Shown piece by piece: positions 50,140 through 62,329 of a stretch of DNA of 64,000 nt; positions within the stretch are counted from its first letter, which is position 1; each line of letters begins with the position of its first letter. A program made the position numbers and the translations under genes. Source of the stretch: Nautilus pompilius (lineage: Eukaryota > Mollusca > Cephalopoda > Nautilida > Nautilidae); the NCBI GenBank assembly GCA_018389105.1, contig JACATO010000689.1, positions 124,001 through 188,000 of the forward strand. Direction: 5' to 3'. The notes below the pieces were generated by a model. The model saw only the letters and a list, made by a program, of their open reading frames with translations, was not told the origin of the DNA and searched no databases.

Positions 50140-53100
50140 AGTTTTAAGAAAAGCATTAGCTTTATAAATCGATAAGTCAGAAGTTCGTTACCAGCAACGT
50201 CCATACAAGCAGCTGAATATTGGTTCATCAGCATAGAAATAGATCATTTTGTCACAAAATTTAGAAAGATAGTTAGCTGACCAATATCGAAAGTTGACAA
50301 CCCTAAAAGTATGCGTACCGACAGGTGGCTGACAGGGCATTAGTAACCGAGTGAGGTTGAGTTATGCTTTCACCTTTTCCTTGTCAACGACAAAACCAGT
50401 TTATTTCAAACCAGCTGATTTAGCACAAGAAGTCTGCTGACTATTCACAGATGAGATTTATATTTTCTTTTCTCTTGTTTTTATTTTTTTAAATATTTCA
50501 AGGAAATTCTTTCTTATTAATGCTTAGAATTTAAACTAATAAAACTTGTGTCGGCTATATCACGTTTGTAGTTGTAAATATAACACTTTCATACCTTCTG
50601 TACAAGGATAATAATCACTAATAAACGAAGCGATAACTATGTCACTGCTGACAGCGTCTGTATGCACCAATAAGAAATATGGCTAAAATAAATGCGTATT
50701 ATATCACGTGATATGTTAGTAGTTTTTTTTTAAATCTACAATGTCTGAAGTCACATGCATAGAGAATGAATGCCTTTTCTTATTTACGAAAAACACAAAC
50801 AACAACAAATTTAGCTAACAAAGACATAGTAATAGTTTTCCTCTCAATTTCTAAATTATTCTGTAAGTGATGCATTCGAGTTGCTTACTGAAACTGATTA
50901 ACCATTTCAATAAATACATGCTCCACGTGTTTTAACAGATGCTAAGTGAAGATACAAGAGAGAAATTTGAAATCATCTTTACAAATCTTCTAAGAATTTG
51001 TTCTCTTTAAAAAGAATAGGATAAGAGATTTTGTTTAGTTAATGATGCAATTACCTTCCCTGTCTAATAGTTCGTACTTCATAAATTGCATTGGCTAAGC
51101 CACATCTTTCCAGACATCGGCAAAACAATTCTATTTATCTACGAACGATTTGGTGCACCTTTTCTTGGCATGAATATCCAACCATGCAGGCTGTACAAAC
51201 GTTTTACTCCAATAATGCAAAGATTTTCTTATTACCTCTACTCTAGGCTAAGAATTATGGAATTTTATCGTATACCATAAAATAGTTAATACGATCGAGC
51301 GGATCTTTTTCGATTAAAAAAGGTTGTCTTGCATGTATATTTTAGTCATTTTAAAAAGTATTACTTCGTGAATAAGCTTTTACGAATTGTCAGATTCAAA
51401 CTTATTTTCACATCAGGTTTTGATGCGTAATTTTATTCGATAAGGTCAGATAATGAAAGGTCAGTCAGTTTTGTAATGTGCATTTAACTATTCGCATTTT
51501 CAAGACGAACTATTTTCTAACATACAAATTTACCTTCCTGTAGGTATGATTTAGGATCGGTAATTTGGCTGTATTCGCTACCATTTAAATACATTATTCA
51601 AGTGGTTTTTCGCTGTTTTTGTTTTCATGTTATACCGATTTTTCTACACTCGAATGATCTGAGATGCATACAAGCCTCCGATTCCTGACAGCACTAGTAA
51701 TTTAAATGGCACTAAATCTATCATTTAAACTTCACTTTTAGTATGTTATTATTGTTTTAATGGACACCTGTATAATACGGGAAAGAAGTAATGCTTTAGC
51801 GAAAGCAAAAATCAGCATATTATGCAATTCTCTGCCAGAAGAATTTCAACATTCCCATACTGATTATGACAATAATATTTCATGTACCTGCTCAAAAGTA
51901 ACAAAAAGACAGAATGGTATTTGACGGAACCATGATGCGCATCTCGTAGAGTATAAACTAAGAAATGGAATCGATCTGTAGTTGAGAGTTTCCCGCGGAT
52001 ACTTACTGTTTGTGGTGTTCAGTTGATTCCAGTTGTACCAAACTTCGTCCCGTACTCCCACACAATAACAGTCTTCCGACCTGACTATCCCTTTGAAATA
52101 TAGCGACCAAAGTGATTTTCTGCATTTTCTCAACACCCACCTCCTTGAATGTCAGGGGAAAATGCTTAATGCATCTCGTGGCGCATACTGACAATATTTA
52201 TAATGCATTTTCTTATAAGCATTCTATCCATTGTAGCCAAGTTTATGAGGACTCCAGAGAGTGGAGTTGCCTCGGATTCGCAGCATCAGAAAATTCTGCA
52301 GGAGTTTAACATCTGTCACAAGAAAATTGGGTATAATAACTTTACATTGGATACGTGGTGTGGTCGGGGGTGCTTTTCAAGGCGAGAGTTGTGAATTACG
52401 AGAGATTTACGAAGCGAAATTCTTATGATACTTCAAGATCGTCAACTACGTGTTTCCATCTTCACCTGCAAATTTACCCATCAAAGAAAATGTATCCCGA
52501 GCACCAGCTGTGTTTGCCGTACAACCTTGACCGCTGACCTGCTTCGCTCTTGCGAGGAGCTGGTGACTATTTTACCAAGACCATGATATGCTGCATCTAT
52601 TTTAAGACTAGAGTAACAAAGGAAAAACGTCTGAGATTTGTTCTACATTCAGTATTAAAAGTACAAAGTATTAAACCGCAACTAAACGTGTAATAAACCA
52701 TTTTTCGAAACCAGTATTTAGTTTAAAACGTAATTGCAATTCAACGCAAAATAGAAGAATAGCATCGAATTGTTTTCATTTAACTTAATTTCTGAAAATT
52801 TGCAAGACTATCCTGCAATCTAATCGGCTGCGGGTTTGGAGATTTTGGAATAAGCTCCTTTCCTCTGTAAACGCGGTGCTATTTCCTGCCGTCGGACAGA
52901 CGTTACCGCGACTCTTAATCACCGTTACGCTCTCCGGGGTTGTTGGACACAATGGCGCAAATAAGTTTACCCGTGCCAGGGTGGAAGCAAGTTTCAAACC
53001 TGGTTGCGGCCACGTTGCTGCGAATAGATGTGATTCAGGTCCCACCATATGTCCATTTATACACTGCTCGGTTTATCATTAGCAAACATGGCTCATATTT

Positions 53101-55374
53101 CAAACTAGAATCATTTGTTCATGGCGAACATTTCCGCGTACATGATTCCTGGTTTTGGACAGGCTGTAGCTTGGCAGGGTTAGGGTTAGGGGAGAGAAAG
53201 AAAAAAAAACTGTCGTCTAACTTTGCTATTTCTTTTTTTTTTTAAATTACATTTATTTTTCCCCTTTTCCTACAACTAAGATCTTACACAAATCCGTTTC
53301 TTATCAGAAGCAAGTGTCAAAATCTGAAAGAGTTCGGGAGAGCGTAATAACGAGGTAGGTGTTCTCTCGAAGATGTTCGAGAAACATTAGCGCGCCATCT
53401 TTTGAAATATTGCCGCCAAATCAACAGTGCACCAGGCCAGCCACTTGCTTTTACGACGGACATTTCTTTCGGGACAATTCTACAGAAACCGCATTGGCAT
53501 GAATTGCCGAGTCTGTTTTCTGTGATATTTCTTCCCCTTTGGATCTGCAATGGAATTTTTCCACTTTGCTACATTATTTTTTGGAAATTTCATAGCAAAA
53601 CGCACTAAGTGCTACCGTTTCAGACCGTAGTCACTTTAGTAGATTCGATACCTTAGCATTCCGTTGCTACCTCTCGTAACACAGTGAACGTCGCATAGTT
53701 CCAGGCTCGAAATTAAAACGACCCAGGTTTCTTACGACTATCATTCAGGCGGCGGATAAGACCGGTGCTTTCTAATTAAACATTGACCGTTGTTCTGTAC
53801 CTTTCTGCCATTGCTATTTTACCTTCTCTCTTATCTCCACTAAAACTACACCGAAAAAAAAAAAATGTAGAACAGTTCCCTTTAAATCTTCATTAGCAAC
53901 GGTTTCATTGACAAAACGAGTCACCGACAGTGATATTATAAAACAAATTCCGGTCGTCAAGCGGCCAGCAAGTGATGATACGATCACGGAGCCCAAGGCG
54001 AGAAGATCGCACGAGATTTAATCGTGTCTGGTCAGCGGAGACTTTCCCCATTCTAAAAGTTACCCCCCCCCCCCTCCCTCCCTCCATGAGCGGGGAAAAT
54101 TGTGGAAATCCAGGTAAAGGTCAGCACATCCGATCAATCTGCGCGATAAACCGATTTACTCCAGAATCTTTAGATAACCAAAGTCCTCGCCCTGGTCCTG
54201 TCTGGTATCGACTTCTCGCTGATGAAAGTGCGCCATATGGGGAAAGGCCTGCTTCAGCTCCTCTTCAGAATGCTTGCCGAGGGAGGCGTGGGAAGGGTTA
54301 TCCCCCAGTCAACGACTGAAGCAGAATAATGAGGAACAGTTGACGCGGCTCACGTTATCATGGGCGGCATTCAGAAGCAAGTTAGGATATTATAGTTTTA
54401 CTTGTCGCGATATTGTACGAGATCTCTTCCTCCTTAAACACCTGAACAATAAGAAACGGGGCGTCTGGTACTTTGCGCGTGCGTTTGTGAGATTTTAGCG
54501 CCACCTTTACGCTAGTGACTAAAACAGCTAGCCTCCAGGCAGTGACACCTTTTTTTCTCCTGTTAAGAATTTCTCAACACGTTACTGCGGAAGAACTAGT
54601 ACGATATATATAAAAGAATGGGTACACCACGTCACACGATATGTTAATGAAGCGCATAATTTCACAGTGGGCCAAGACCTATAGATAAAGGGCCCTCATT
54701 TGGTATTATTGATGTTTCATATCACCCAGACAAATACGCTGAAGGATAGGTAATCTCTAGCTATTTATTGATGACAGATTTAAAATAAAAAGAAACTGAC
54801 TATGCTAACTTACAACAGAAGCAATACAGGTATCTTCTCCTTGGGGGGGGAGGATACCTCTTTCTAATTCATTCCAATTATTTATTTGCTTATTTTTTTA
54901 TAATACTTAAATCAGTTGTTTCGGTTAGAAACCATAAAGATCTCTTGCCCTTTTTTCCTTTTAATTGTAGCCACAAGATGCATATTCCATGTTCTTGCAA
55001 TTTGTCACCTCACATAATAAACAGAGATATTACTGTTTTTTTTTATTATTATTCTTTTAAAATTAACAGCAAAAGAATAGCTGAATAATTTCGGAAAATA
55101 AGCCAGAATAATTCATGAGCGCATGTCGTTGAAAATGATTTCAAAATAGTTTCAACTATTGGAAATAATGTTTGCCTTCATGAATACAAAATAATAAATA
55201 ATGTTTTGCTACAATAAATCACTTTTCAAATAGCACAGTATAAATGAAAATGAAATCGTTAACTATATAAGATATTCTAAACATTATATTTTGAGAATAA
55301 TTTGAAATAAATTTAAATGTAATTTCTTATTTAGTTGAAATCAAACAACAATTATTACTACTTTAAATATTTAA
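50140..55374. other. Non-coding stretch, no gene recognised
   Basis: Holds only chance-length frames, the longest at 53972-54319 (115 codons, Pro/Arg-rich, no domain) and 52940-53245 (101 codons). A GGGTTAGGGTTAGGGG string at 53177-53192 resembles two telomere units but is too short to mean much. A C12 run lies at 54063-54074. Confidence 0.4.
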
Positions 55375-55605
55375 AGGGCACCGTGCTCCGCTGTTGAAAT
55401 TCTGGTTCGAATCACAGTCAGGAAAGGCCTGGTTTGGCATGTAACTTCCTGGAGCAGTTTCTTCTCGCTCTATTTACCAACTCGACTGCGTGGGTTTTCC
55501 CCATATATTCCTGTTTCTTCTCTCAGTATTAACAGAGACATTCTTCGAATCAGCGTAAGGCTAACATCCGAACGGACGCATGTTTAAATAACTATTTTAC
55601 CAAAG
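55375..55605 (+). repeat. SINE copy with shared core (copy 3)
   Basis: A tRNA-like head has a good box B, GGTTCGAATCACAG, at 55404-55417. The core follows at 55464-55515: TTTCTTCTCGCTCT, then TTTACCAACTCGACTGCGTGGGTTTTCC. It aligns with the cores at 37637, 62597 and 33538. The end is uncertain. Of the four copies this has the best-preserved box B. Confidence 0.65.
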
Positions 55606-58600
55606 AAAACAGTCAAAGACTGAGAGAAAAAATACAATGTCCAGTAAGCAATTACCCATCCTATTTATATGTCATATTAATATGAACTTTATCAATTTAA
55701 TTGTGAATTTTTCTTATTTTACTGATTATACAAATACGTATTTTTCGAGTAAATGTCATGTAAATTTTACTCTTATCAGTAGAAGTCATATGGATAACAG
55801 TTAAGGATCAGCTTTAATGATAGTTACTCATTCTATGGATAGGCGCAAGATAAAATCAGATCTTTATTATGTTAGTAACTAGCATACGGATTCCGTCTTT
55901 AGCAGTAAGTGTAATTCAGTCTCCGAAAAAATGCAGGTACCCTGTCACACAAAAAAAATGTCGCACTAACGTGAATTAGATGAGACAGCTTTTAGACGCT
56001 ACGCCGGAAGAAATTTTTCTCGTGATCAATATCAGCGCCGTCCCCAAACTAACTGTTTCCAGAGACATGAAGCAAATTTTTTTTTTTTTTTGAGTCACTA
56101 ACCACGTTAACCCTCATAGAACTGCATGGCATCTTGCGCTAAAACTATGCCTTTGCGAACGACTTTTTTTAAAGTATTCCAAAGAAATATTGGCAAATTA
56201 TTTTTGTTACAGAAGAAAAAAAAATCCTCGTGTTTGTTGTTTTTTTAAAAAAAAAAATGTATTTTCATACTTTCTCGGCCTGCAGAGATCGAGTTTCGCA
56301 TACACGTGGTCCTGTAGTTCCACGTGTTCTCCAGTTAGTTGGTGCTAGAATCATAGCATCGGGAGGAAAAGATTTAGTTTTAGTTACCGTCTACATCTGA
56401 AAAATAAAAGTTGGAGTTTCGTTTCGTCATTTTCAAATATTTTTTCCTTGTACATTTGCAAAATTTAGCTGGCTTTTTCGTAGGACACAAACCGTAGTCT
56501 CCAGGTTACTCGTTTACCGTGCTTTTGTGCGTATGTTTTGCCCATTTAGAACAACGTGACACGTCAAAGAATTAATGGAGCGGAAAGCAAAGACAAATCG
56601 ATAATGACAGCCGTTTTGGCCGCTGTGCTCAGCTGATTAATACCTTTTCGATACACGTGACGGAATATACCAGCTGGCACTCCACGTCTCTTTTCGTGAG
56701 TGTCCTCGAGATGCGGCTACCGGAGAATCAGTCAGCAAAGAACAACACGGACACACCTACTGACCAGCGAGTTATGCAGTATGCGATGGCGAAAGGACTT
56801 TTTGTATTGACGCCTTTGCTGTTCTTCGCCTCTTAAAAGCATCAATGGCAAACTTATTTACTTTTTTAATAACTGCGTATTTTATCTAACGGGAAACTTG
56901 GTATAATAAACTAGAAACTAGAAAACGTTATGTTAAATGCCCGTAATTTTTACTTCAGTGACCCGAGTTCGTTTGTAACAGTTGCATATCCTGCTATTGC
57001 ACGTTGGTGAACCAGAATTTCGAGACATTTATCTGTGTCTATATGAATGATAGGGGCATTTTCTGTTTACTTCGAAATGCATAAAATAAACCGATACGCG
57101 TGGACACTTTGCTACCTTTAAATCCGTAGACATGCGCAGTATATGTCTATGTAAAAGAAAACTCGGACCTAGATACACGACGTTGCCAAGGGAAACGAAT
57201 TAAATTAAAGATCACAAAAAATATGAAATCCGTGGATAAGATGAAAACGTTAAAATGTCACAAAACTATATTTTTAAACATTCTTTAAACGTTGCCACGA
57301 TGATCCCAGAAGACCGTCTTTACGTGGAACATGCATGATATCAAATATTAAAAGTAATGAATGTTAGGCTAGAATGGTCTCCTCTTCAGTTTACATTAGA
57401 CAGAAGACGAAAAGCCATCATTACTCCATCTTCAATTACCAATACAACGAATGAGAAGCTCTCGTCATTTACATAATGATGAATCTTAATATAAACACCG
57501 CATGAAGAAATCGCCTAATCTAAGTCTTCATACACTGTATTAAAAACGCAGGCTTTTCGCAGCGTAAATCCATCACTCAAATGTTTGACAATAGAGAATC
57601 AAATTACTTTTATGTGGTATAGTATAAGTGATATTAATAAATCATAATACATTTTATATAAAAGAAATTCAGAGTAGATGATTTTTCGAACCCCCCCTTT
57701 CATATATGAAACACTGTCAGAATACTTCTCTCCAGCTAAATGCCATTCAAAAACGAAAAATATTTTTTGCGAATCTTTAAAGCAGTCAGTAGGAAGAGTT
57801 TTACTGATGGCATTTTACTCGCGAAGCTCTTCTTCATAGGTTCCATTCTGCCGTCTTCGGCTCACGGAAACATCCAACAGAGGAGATCTCCGGTGTCTGA
57901 ATCACGCGGACGGTAGTACCGCTGCGGAGACTAGCCGGGCCCTTACAGCACAGAGTCTCCACCAGAGTTCTTCCTATTTAGATGTGTGAAGAAGCAGGAA
58001 TGGTAAGACAAGATCTATGCAGCAAAGCCGTGAGCAAACACGAGAGTAAAGTTTGCCTGATCCATACAGAAGACCAGCTTTCATAACGGTACAAATAACG
58101 TTGGAGATCTTTCTGCTAAATTTCTACTCTAGCAAAAAATAAGAAGAAAGGATTGGATTTGGGTTATTATTTTGTTTTTTTTTGTTTTTGTTTTTTAAAG
58201 CTACCAGACCCCAGCAGTTACGTTTGACGTGTAAGCGATATAGCGCCCGTGCCTTCCAACAGCTGCGGGAGAGCGGTTATTACGATCTCAGACCGGTGGT
58301 TAGGGATTTTTAACGGCGCTGAAACCTACACTGATCGTTCGATTAACGTCCATCGGTCTGTCGCTAAATACCTTTATTTTAAGCAGGGAATACGGCGCGG
58401 ATTTGACGGATTACGCGATACGCCGATAGCTGAGACGCACCCCGGTCCTTGCAGACACGTGGGGCTGATCCGCTTTCATATATGCGACTTCATCTCTCTC
58501 CGATTTGGTTTTCTGAGGTCAGGACCAAAAAATAATTTAGGGATTATGGAAGAATTACACAATAAAACTGCATTGTTGGATCATTAGAAATTTTTTCAAA

Positions 58601-59406
58601 ATAATCACAATTTCTTGGATTCAACAACTTTCATTGCATGGATAATTGCTTTTCAAAATCAGAATCTTCTAAATGCTCAACCAATTCTTTGATATATTAA
58701 AGCTTTTCAGAAAGACGGCATATTTCCTACAATGCATTGCGCGCGTGGTTGCTATTTAGATGGCAGAACAAAACAAAGATTTATTACTGTATTGCTCTTT
58801 AAATTTGTGTAAAACGTTGTTTTCGATTTTTCATTGATAGATGATATGTTGAATGACTTTGTGTTGCTAGATGATTTTCCAGAGAAGGGATACCTTGGAA
58901 AATGCAGCTAAACTGGACAGGAGGATTACTGATTAAAACGAGTTTTGACAAGACGGTTTTGTCATACTGGAATCCAATTAGCGGCTTGGTTTAAGTCCCA
59001 GCTCTCTTACCTCCACGATCATCACTTGAGAAATTTATGATGCTTACGATCTGTTCGCCACCTGTCAGTGTACATCAGTGAAAACAGTGAAAAGCTACTC
59101 CGAGAAGTTAGTTTTTTTTTATTACTATTTTGGAGTCCATCTTACATCAAAAGCACTGCACCTTGAGAAGGCTGAAAGATTCCAGAAGTCGGTCACGTTT
59201 CCCTTTTTTTGCCCTTCCCTTGATATAGTTTACAAATTAACTGTCACCAAGTTTAATACAAAACAAGCGAATGAGTATTACACAAAAAAAGACCAACAAA
59301 ACAATCAGTATCGACTTTAAGCTCTTTTATTTAAATTTTAATGCAAATATCCTTGTTGTATTAAATAGTTAAAGCATGCTTTCTGAGGATTAGAGAAACT
59401 GTTTAA
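55606..59406. other. Non-coding stretch
   Basis: No gene recognised. GC-raised text at 56560-56780 contains homeodomain-like sites (AAAGAATTAATGG) and a CACGTG E-box near 56655. Another block at 58200-58480 carries a 112-codon frame that opens only with a GTG. It has no domain I know. These may be conserved non-coding blocks. Confidence 0.35.
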
Positions 59407-59409
59407 TTA
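59407..59409. repeat. Candidate target-site duplication, left copy (TTA)
   Basis: TTA lies directly outside the left terminal CACTGGTC; the right end has TTA at 61159-61161. Three matching bases occur by chance about once in 64, so this is supportive only. Confidence 0.5.
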
Positions 59410-59532
59410 CACTGGTCAAAATTTTTATTTTTTTCTTTGGCAGACCATCTAGGAGTGTTTTCTGGGGTTTTGAAGGTCGCTGATTACGAATATAACATTG
59501 GTTTTGTCTGATTGGCTCTAGTTTAGAGATAT
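59410..59532 (+). repeat. Left terminal inverted repeat
   Basis: Begins CACTGGTCAA and ends GAGATAT. Aligned with the reverse complement of 61041-61158, long blocks are identical, among them TTTCTGGGGTTTT and TTGGCTCTAGTTT. An extra tract after CACTGGTCAAA and several point differences are consistent with age. The transposase would be expected to bind within it. Confidence 0.9.
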
Positions 59533-59622
59533 TGATAGCCTCAAATAAGCCTAAACTGCTAACATTCTCCCTGAAATACTTCAATATAGAAGCAGTAAAT
59601 AATAATTTTCTGATATTATTGA

Positions 59623-60684
59623 ATCATTATAACATACTATAGGACAAGGGAAGGCAGCTTGCTTCGTTTCTTTTCTAAAGAAGATGACCTGATCTTTTGT
59701 AATGACGTTTCTGCACTTCTTAACTGCATGGGGATCTCGTCATATGACCCAGCAGATTGGCGTCTCTTCTAGATAGCTCGAAAGCAAGTCTAAAAGTTGT
59801 ACTTTTGCATAATGGCAATAAGTTTGCTCCTGTACCACTTGGCCATTCTACCAAGATGAAAGAAGAGTATGATGGTATCCAATTTGTTCTTGAAAAGCTA
59901 AATTACAACACTCATAAATGGCTGATTTGTGTGGACTTGAAAATGGTGAATTTTCTGCTTGGTCAGCAAAGTGGGTACACAAAGTATCCCTGCTTTCTTT
60001 GTTTTGTGGATAGCAGAGCAAGAATCCAGCACTGGAGAAGGGAGAACTGGCCCAGAACGAGAAAGTCTCGAAGTCGGCACAGCCAACGTCATCAATGAGC
60101 CTTTGGTACCCAGGGATAGAATCATCTTCCCTCCATTGCACATAAAACTAGGGCTCATGAAGCAGTTTGTTAAGGCGTTGAACAAAGATGGGGATTGCTT
60201 CAAGTACATATGCAGGCAATTTCCAGGTCTTTCCATCGAAAAAGCTAAAGGTGGCATCTTCGATGGACCTCAGATTCGAACGCTCATGAGGGATTCTGAC
60301 TTCACTAATCATATGAACATGGTTGAGTTAAATGCTTGGGTGTCCTTCACAGATGTAGTGACAAACTTTTTGGGAAATCACAAAGCTGACAATTACAAGC
60401 AATTGGTCCGTAAGATGCTTACTGCATACGAAAAACTAGGGGCAAATGTGAGCATCAAAGTTCATTTCTTGTTTAGCCACCTCGACAGATTTCCTGGTAA
60501 TCTTGGTGATTACAGTGAGGAGCAAGGAGAGAGATTCCATCAAGACATCAAAACAATGGAAGAGAGGTATCAAGGCAAATGGGATGAGCACATGATGGCA
60601 GACTACTGCTGGAACCTTTTGAGAGACTGCCCGAAAGTTGCTCACAAGCGAAAATCGTATAAAACGTCAATTTCACTTTTGTGA
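59623..60684 (+). pseudogene. Putative transposase, orphan invertebrate family, two frameshifts
   Basis: The family reading runs through three segments. 59623-59769 (frame 1) reads YYRTREGSLLRFFSKED and ends YDPADWRLF before a stop at 59770. 59772-60053 (frame 0) reads DSSKASLKVVLLHNGNKF, then ICVDLK, YPCFLC and DSRA. 60055-60684 (frame 1 again) contains FPPLHIKLGLMKQFVKAL, GPQIR, NFLGN, HFLFSHLDRFP and EEQGERFHQDI, and ends at TGA. One base is lost near 59770 and one gained near 60054. I recall this family from many invertebrate annotations, often under a name taken from a wasp bracovirus segment (Cc8L18.2-like); that is memory, not a search. Candidate catalytic residues are Asp of DSS, Asp of VDLK 54 residues on, and Glu of the GERFH region about 195 further. 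CFLC may bind zinc. The N-terminus seems short. Confidence 0.8.
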
Positions 60685-60689
60685 ATAAA
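60684..60689 (+). promoter_or_regulatory. Polyadenylation signal AATAAA
   Basis: AATAAA overlaps the last base of the stop codon (TGA at 60682-60684). Such a tight 3' end suits a compact transposon gene. A second AATAAA-like site is possible further on in the AT-rich text to about 60900. Confidence 0.5.
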
Positions 60690-61040
60690 ATATTGTTTTG
60701 TGTGTTCATTGTAACTAAGAATCTAGTGTATAATAATGCTTTGCATTAATTTATGATATATAACTGATTATGTAAATGTTTTTTTCCTTGGAGAATTAAA
60801 ATTCAGCAAATTTTTAGCAAATTTTTTGTATATTCTCGAAATATATGAAAAGTGTTCATTTATTAATAAATGAAATGATGTTATATCTAACTTAACTTGT
60901 TAGATTGAGATTTTACACTGTCTTTGTGGTTTTGGATTATCATAAAAATCAATATCTGACATTTTTGCACTATTTAGCCGTTTTTTGTACGTTTAGTTAT
61001 GGTCGCGAATGGGTGATTTCAGACGAACGACCCCCCTGTG
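60690..61040. other. AT-rich non-coding tail inside the transposon
   Basis: AT-rich DNA between the gene and the right inverted repeat; no frame or motif seen. Confidence 0.6.
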
Positions 61041-61158
61041 ATATCTCCAAAAACTAGAGCCAACTTGAAAAAACAAATGTCAGATTCGGATTCAGCGCCC
61101 TTGAAAACCCCAGAAACCAGTCTCACTTTTCCTGCCAAAAATATTGTGTTGACCAGTG
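61041..61158 (-). repeat. Right terminal inverted repeat
   Basis: Inverted partner of 59410-59532; on the minus strand it reads CACTGGTCAA inward to GAGATAT. It is slightly shorter than the left repeat, mostly through a missing tract near the outer end. Confidence 0.9.
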
Positions 61159-61161
61159 TTA
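61159..61161. repeat. Candidate target-site duplication, right copy (TTA)
   Basis: Matches TTA at 59407-59409. Confidence 0.5.
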
Positions 61162-61439
61162 TGCATTAGCTATAAACCTTAGTAACCCTTTGAGGCTGGC
61201 ACATACGTGAGACGAAATCACATAAACTTCAGCTACCAACGTACCCGCATTTCCTTCCTTTTTTAATTTTAATAAAATACATACAGATGAGAAATAAATT
61301 TGTTTCTAATCACCTAAATTCATTTTTTTAAAATACGCGATATAAATAAAGAGGGTAGCAGCATTAAATCAGTCATAAGAATTAATGAAACACGAGCTAT
61401 TTCTTAATTCTGAGGAGAGCACAGGAGATGTGCGCTGTT

Positions 61440-61660
61440 GCTAAGGGACGTCCAATGTCGAGTCCTCCTCGTAACTGAGAGATGTTCGTCGAGCCGACAA
61501 GTGGCCCGGTCCATCCAAGGAATCGCCGTACAGCTGTTTCACGTTATCGCGATCATCAGCGACAAGTCTCCTCCGACCCCAACCTGGGATCGAACCCGGT
61601 ACCGGAGCAACGGTACATTAATGGAGCTAACCCGCTACCACCTGCCCCACCGGGCCGTCT
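61440..61660 (-). repeat. tRNA-derived SINE, minus strand
   Basis: On the minus strand a tRNA-like head starts near 61660 (GGCCCGGTGGGGCAGGTGGTAGC). A perfect-looking box B GGTTCGATCCC lies at 61586-61596. A GC-rich body of about 140 bp unrelated to a tRNA follows, ending near 61440. The two opposing plus-strand frames of 74 and 84 codons are by-products. The body does not show the core of the copies at 33434, 37555, 55375 and 62510, so this is a second SINE family. A (TTG)n stretch at 61894-61919 lies beyond it. Confidence 0.65.
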
Positions 61661-62329
61661 TGCTGTTGTTGTTGGGTATCTTGAATATTTAACACCTCAG
61701 CCATAGTTAATTAATGCATTTTTGCCAAGGACATTTTATTTACAATGTTAAAGTTTAATGCTAATTGAGACACCAAACATGAAAGCTTTATAATTATTTA
61801 AATTGATTATAATTTTGAGACTTTTAAAATATACTGCTCTTTATGTTATCCGCTGACAGAATCTGTGTTTAAGAATACTTGTTGGTTTTGTCTTTGTTGT
61901 TGTTGTTATTGTTGTTGTCAGTTATACCAAGATACTCATTTAGGCGTACACTGCCCTGGCAAAAACCGAGGTACTTTTTTTTTTTTTTTTTTTTTTAAAA
62001 AGCAATCACGTGATTTGCATTCAAACTGCGTAGTTTTCAAGTCGTCGTGCTGCAGTGGTCACGCTGGCAGAAGAAAAAAAATTCCAGAGGAAATAAAACT
62101 TCGATCGGGCGATATCGCCGAAGTCGTCAACGGCGTCTTGTTAAAAGTCGGCGGACGAGGAACACCTCTTCTCGCTTCGAACGGTGCGCGGGAATGCTTC
62201 TGCGGCAAATATTCTTCGCAAAGAACAAGAAAGTCCGTCCACAGTGATGTCCCGAAACATCGCGAATGGGAAATCAACCCAGCGGCTAAAGTTGAAAGTT
62301 CGAAGAAACTTTGCTTTATCCAATTTTCA
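61661..62329. other. T-run and GC-raised open stretch of unknown origin
   Basis: After AT-rich DNA and (TTG)n at 61894-61919 comes a T22 run (61975-61996). Then 62040-62330 is GC-raised, CpG-bearing and free of stops in several frames. A 167-codon plus frame (61865-62368) runs through all of it and on into the Tc1 relic, so as a whole it is an artefact. The part at 62085-62300 (Lys/Arg/Ser-rich) could be an old exon or N-terminal transposase remains, but I cannot match it. Confidence 0.35.

Larger units (their letters stand above)
59410..61158 (+). mobile_element. DNA transposon with ~120-bp inverted repeats and orphan gene
   Basis: The unit starts CACTGGTC and ends GACCAGTG. Its first ~123 bases (59410-59532) pair with its last ~118 (61041-61158): shared blocks include TTTGGCAG, TTTCTGGGGTTTT, CGCTGA, TTGGCTCTAGTTT and GAGATAT, in matching inverted order with small gaps. 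TTA flanks both ends. Inside is one coding remnant (59623-60684, plus) with an overlapping AATAAA. Inverted ends plus a short direct duplication are the hallmark of a cut-and-paste transposon. CACTG termini and a 3-bp duplication recall the CACTA/Mirage/Chapaev group, but I cannot assign a superfamily from the protein. The copy is decayed: two frameshifts, diverged repeats and a short 5' part suggest it cannot move by itself now. Confidence 0.85.

Noticed and set aside
53177-53192. Interstitial telomere-like GGGTTAGGGTTAGGGG
   Set aside because: Only about two units; expected by chance or trivial.
53972-54319. 115-codon Pro/Arg-rich plus frame
   Set aside because: Opposed by other frames, no known motif, runs through a C12 run.
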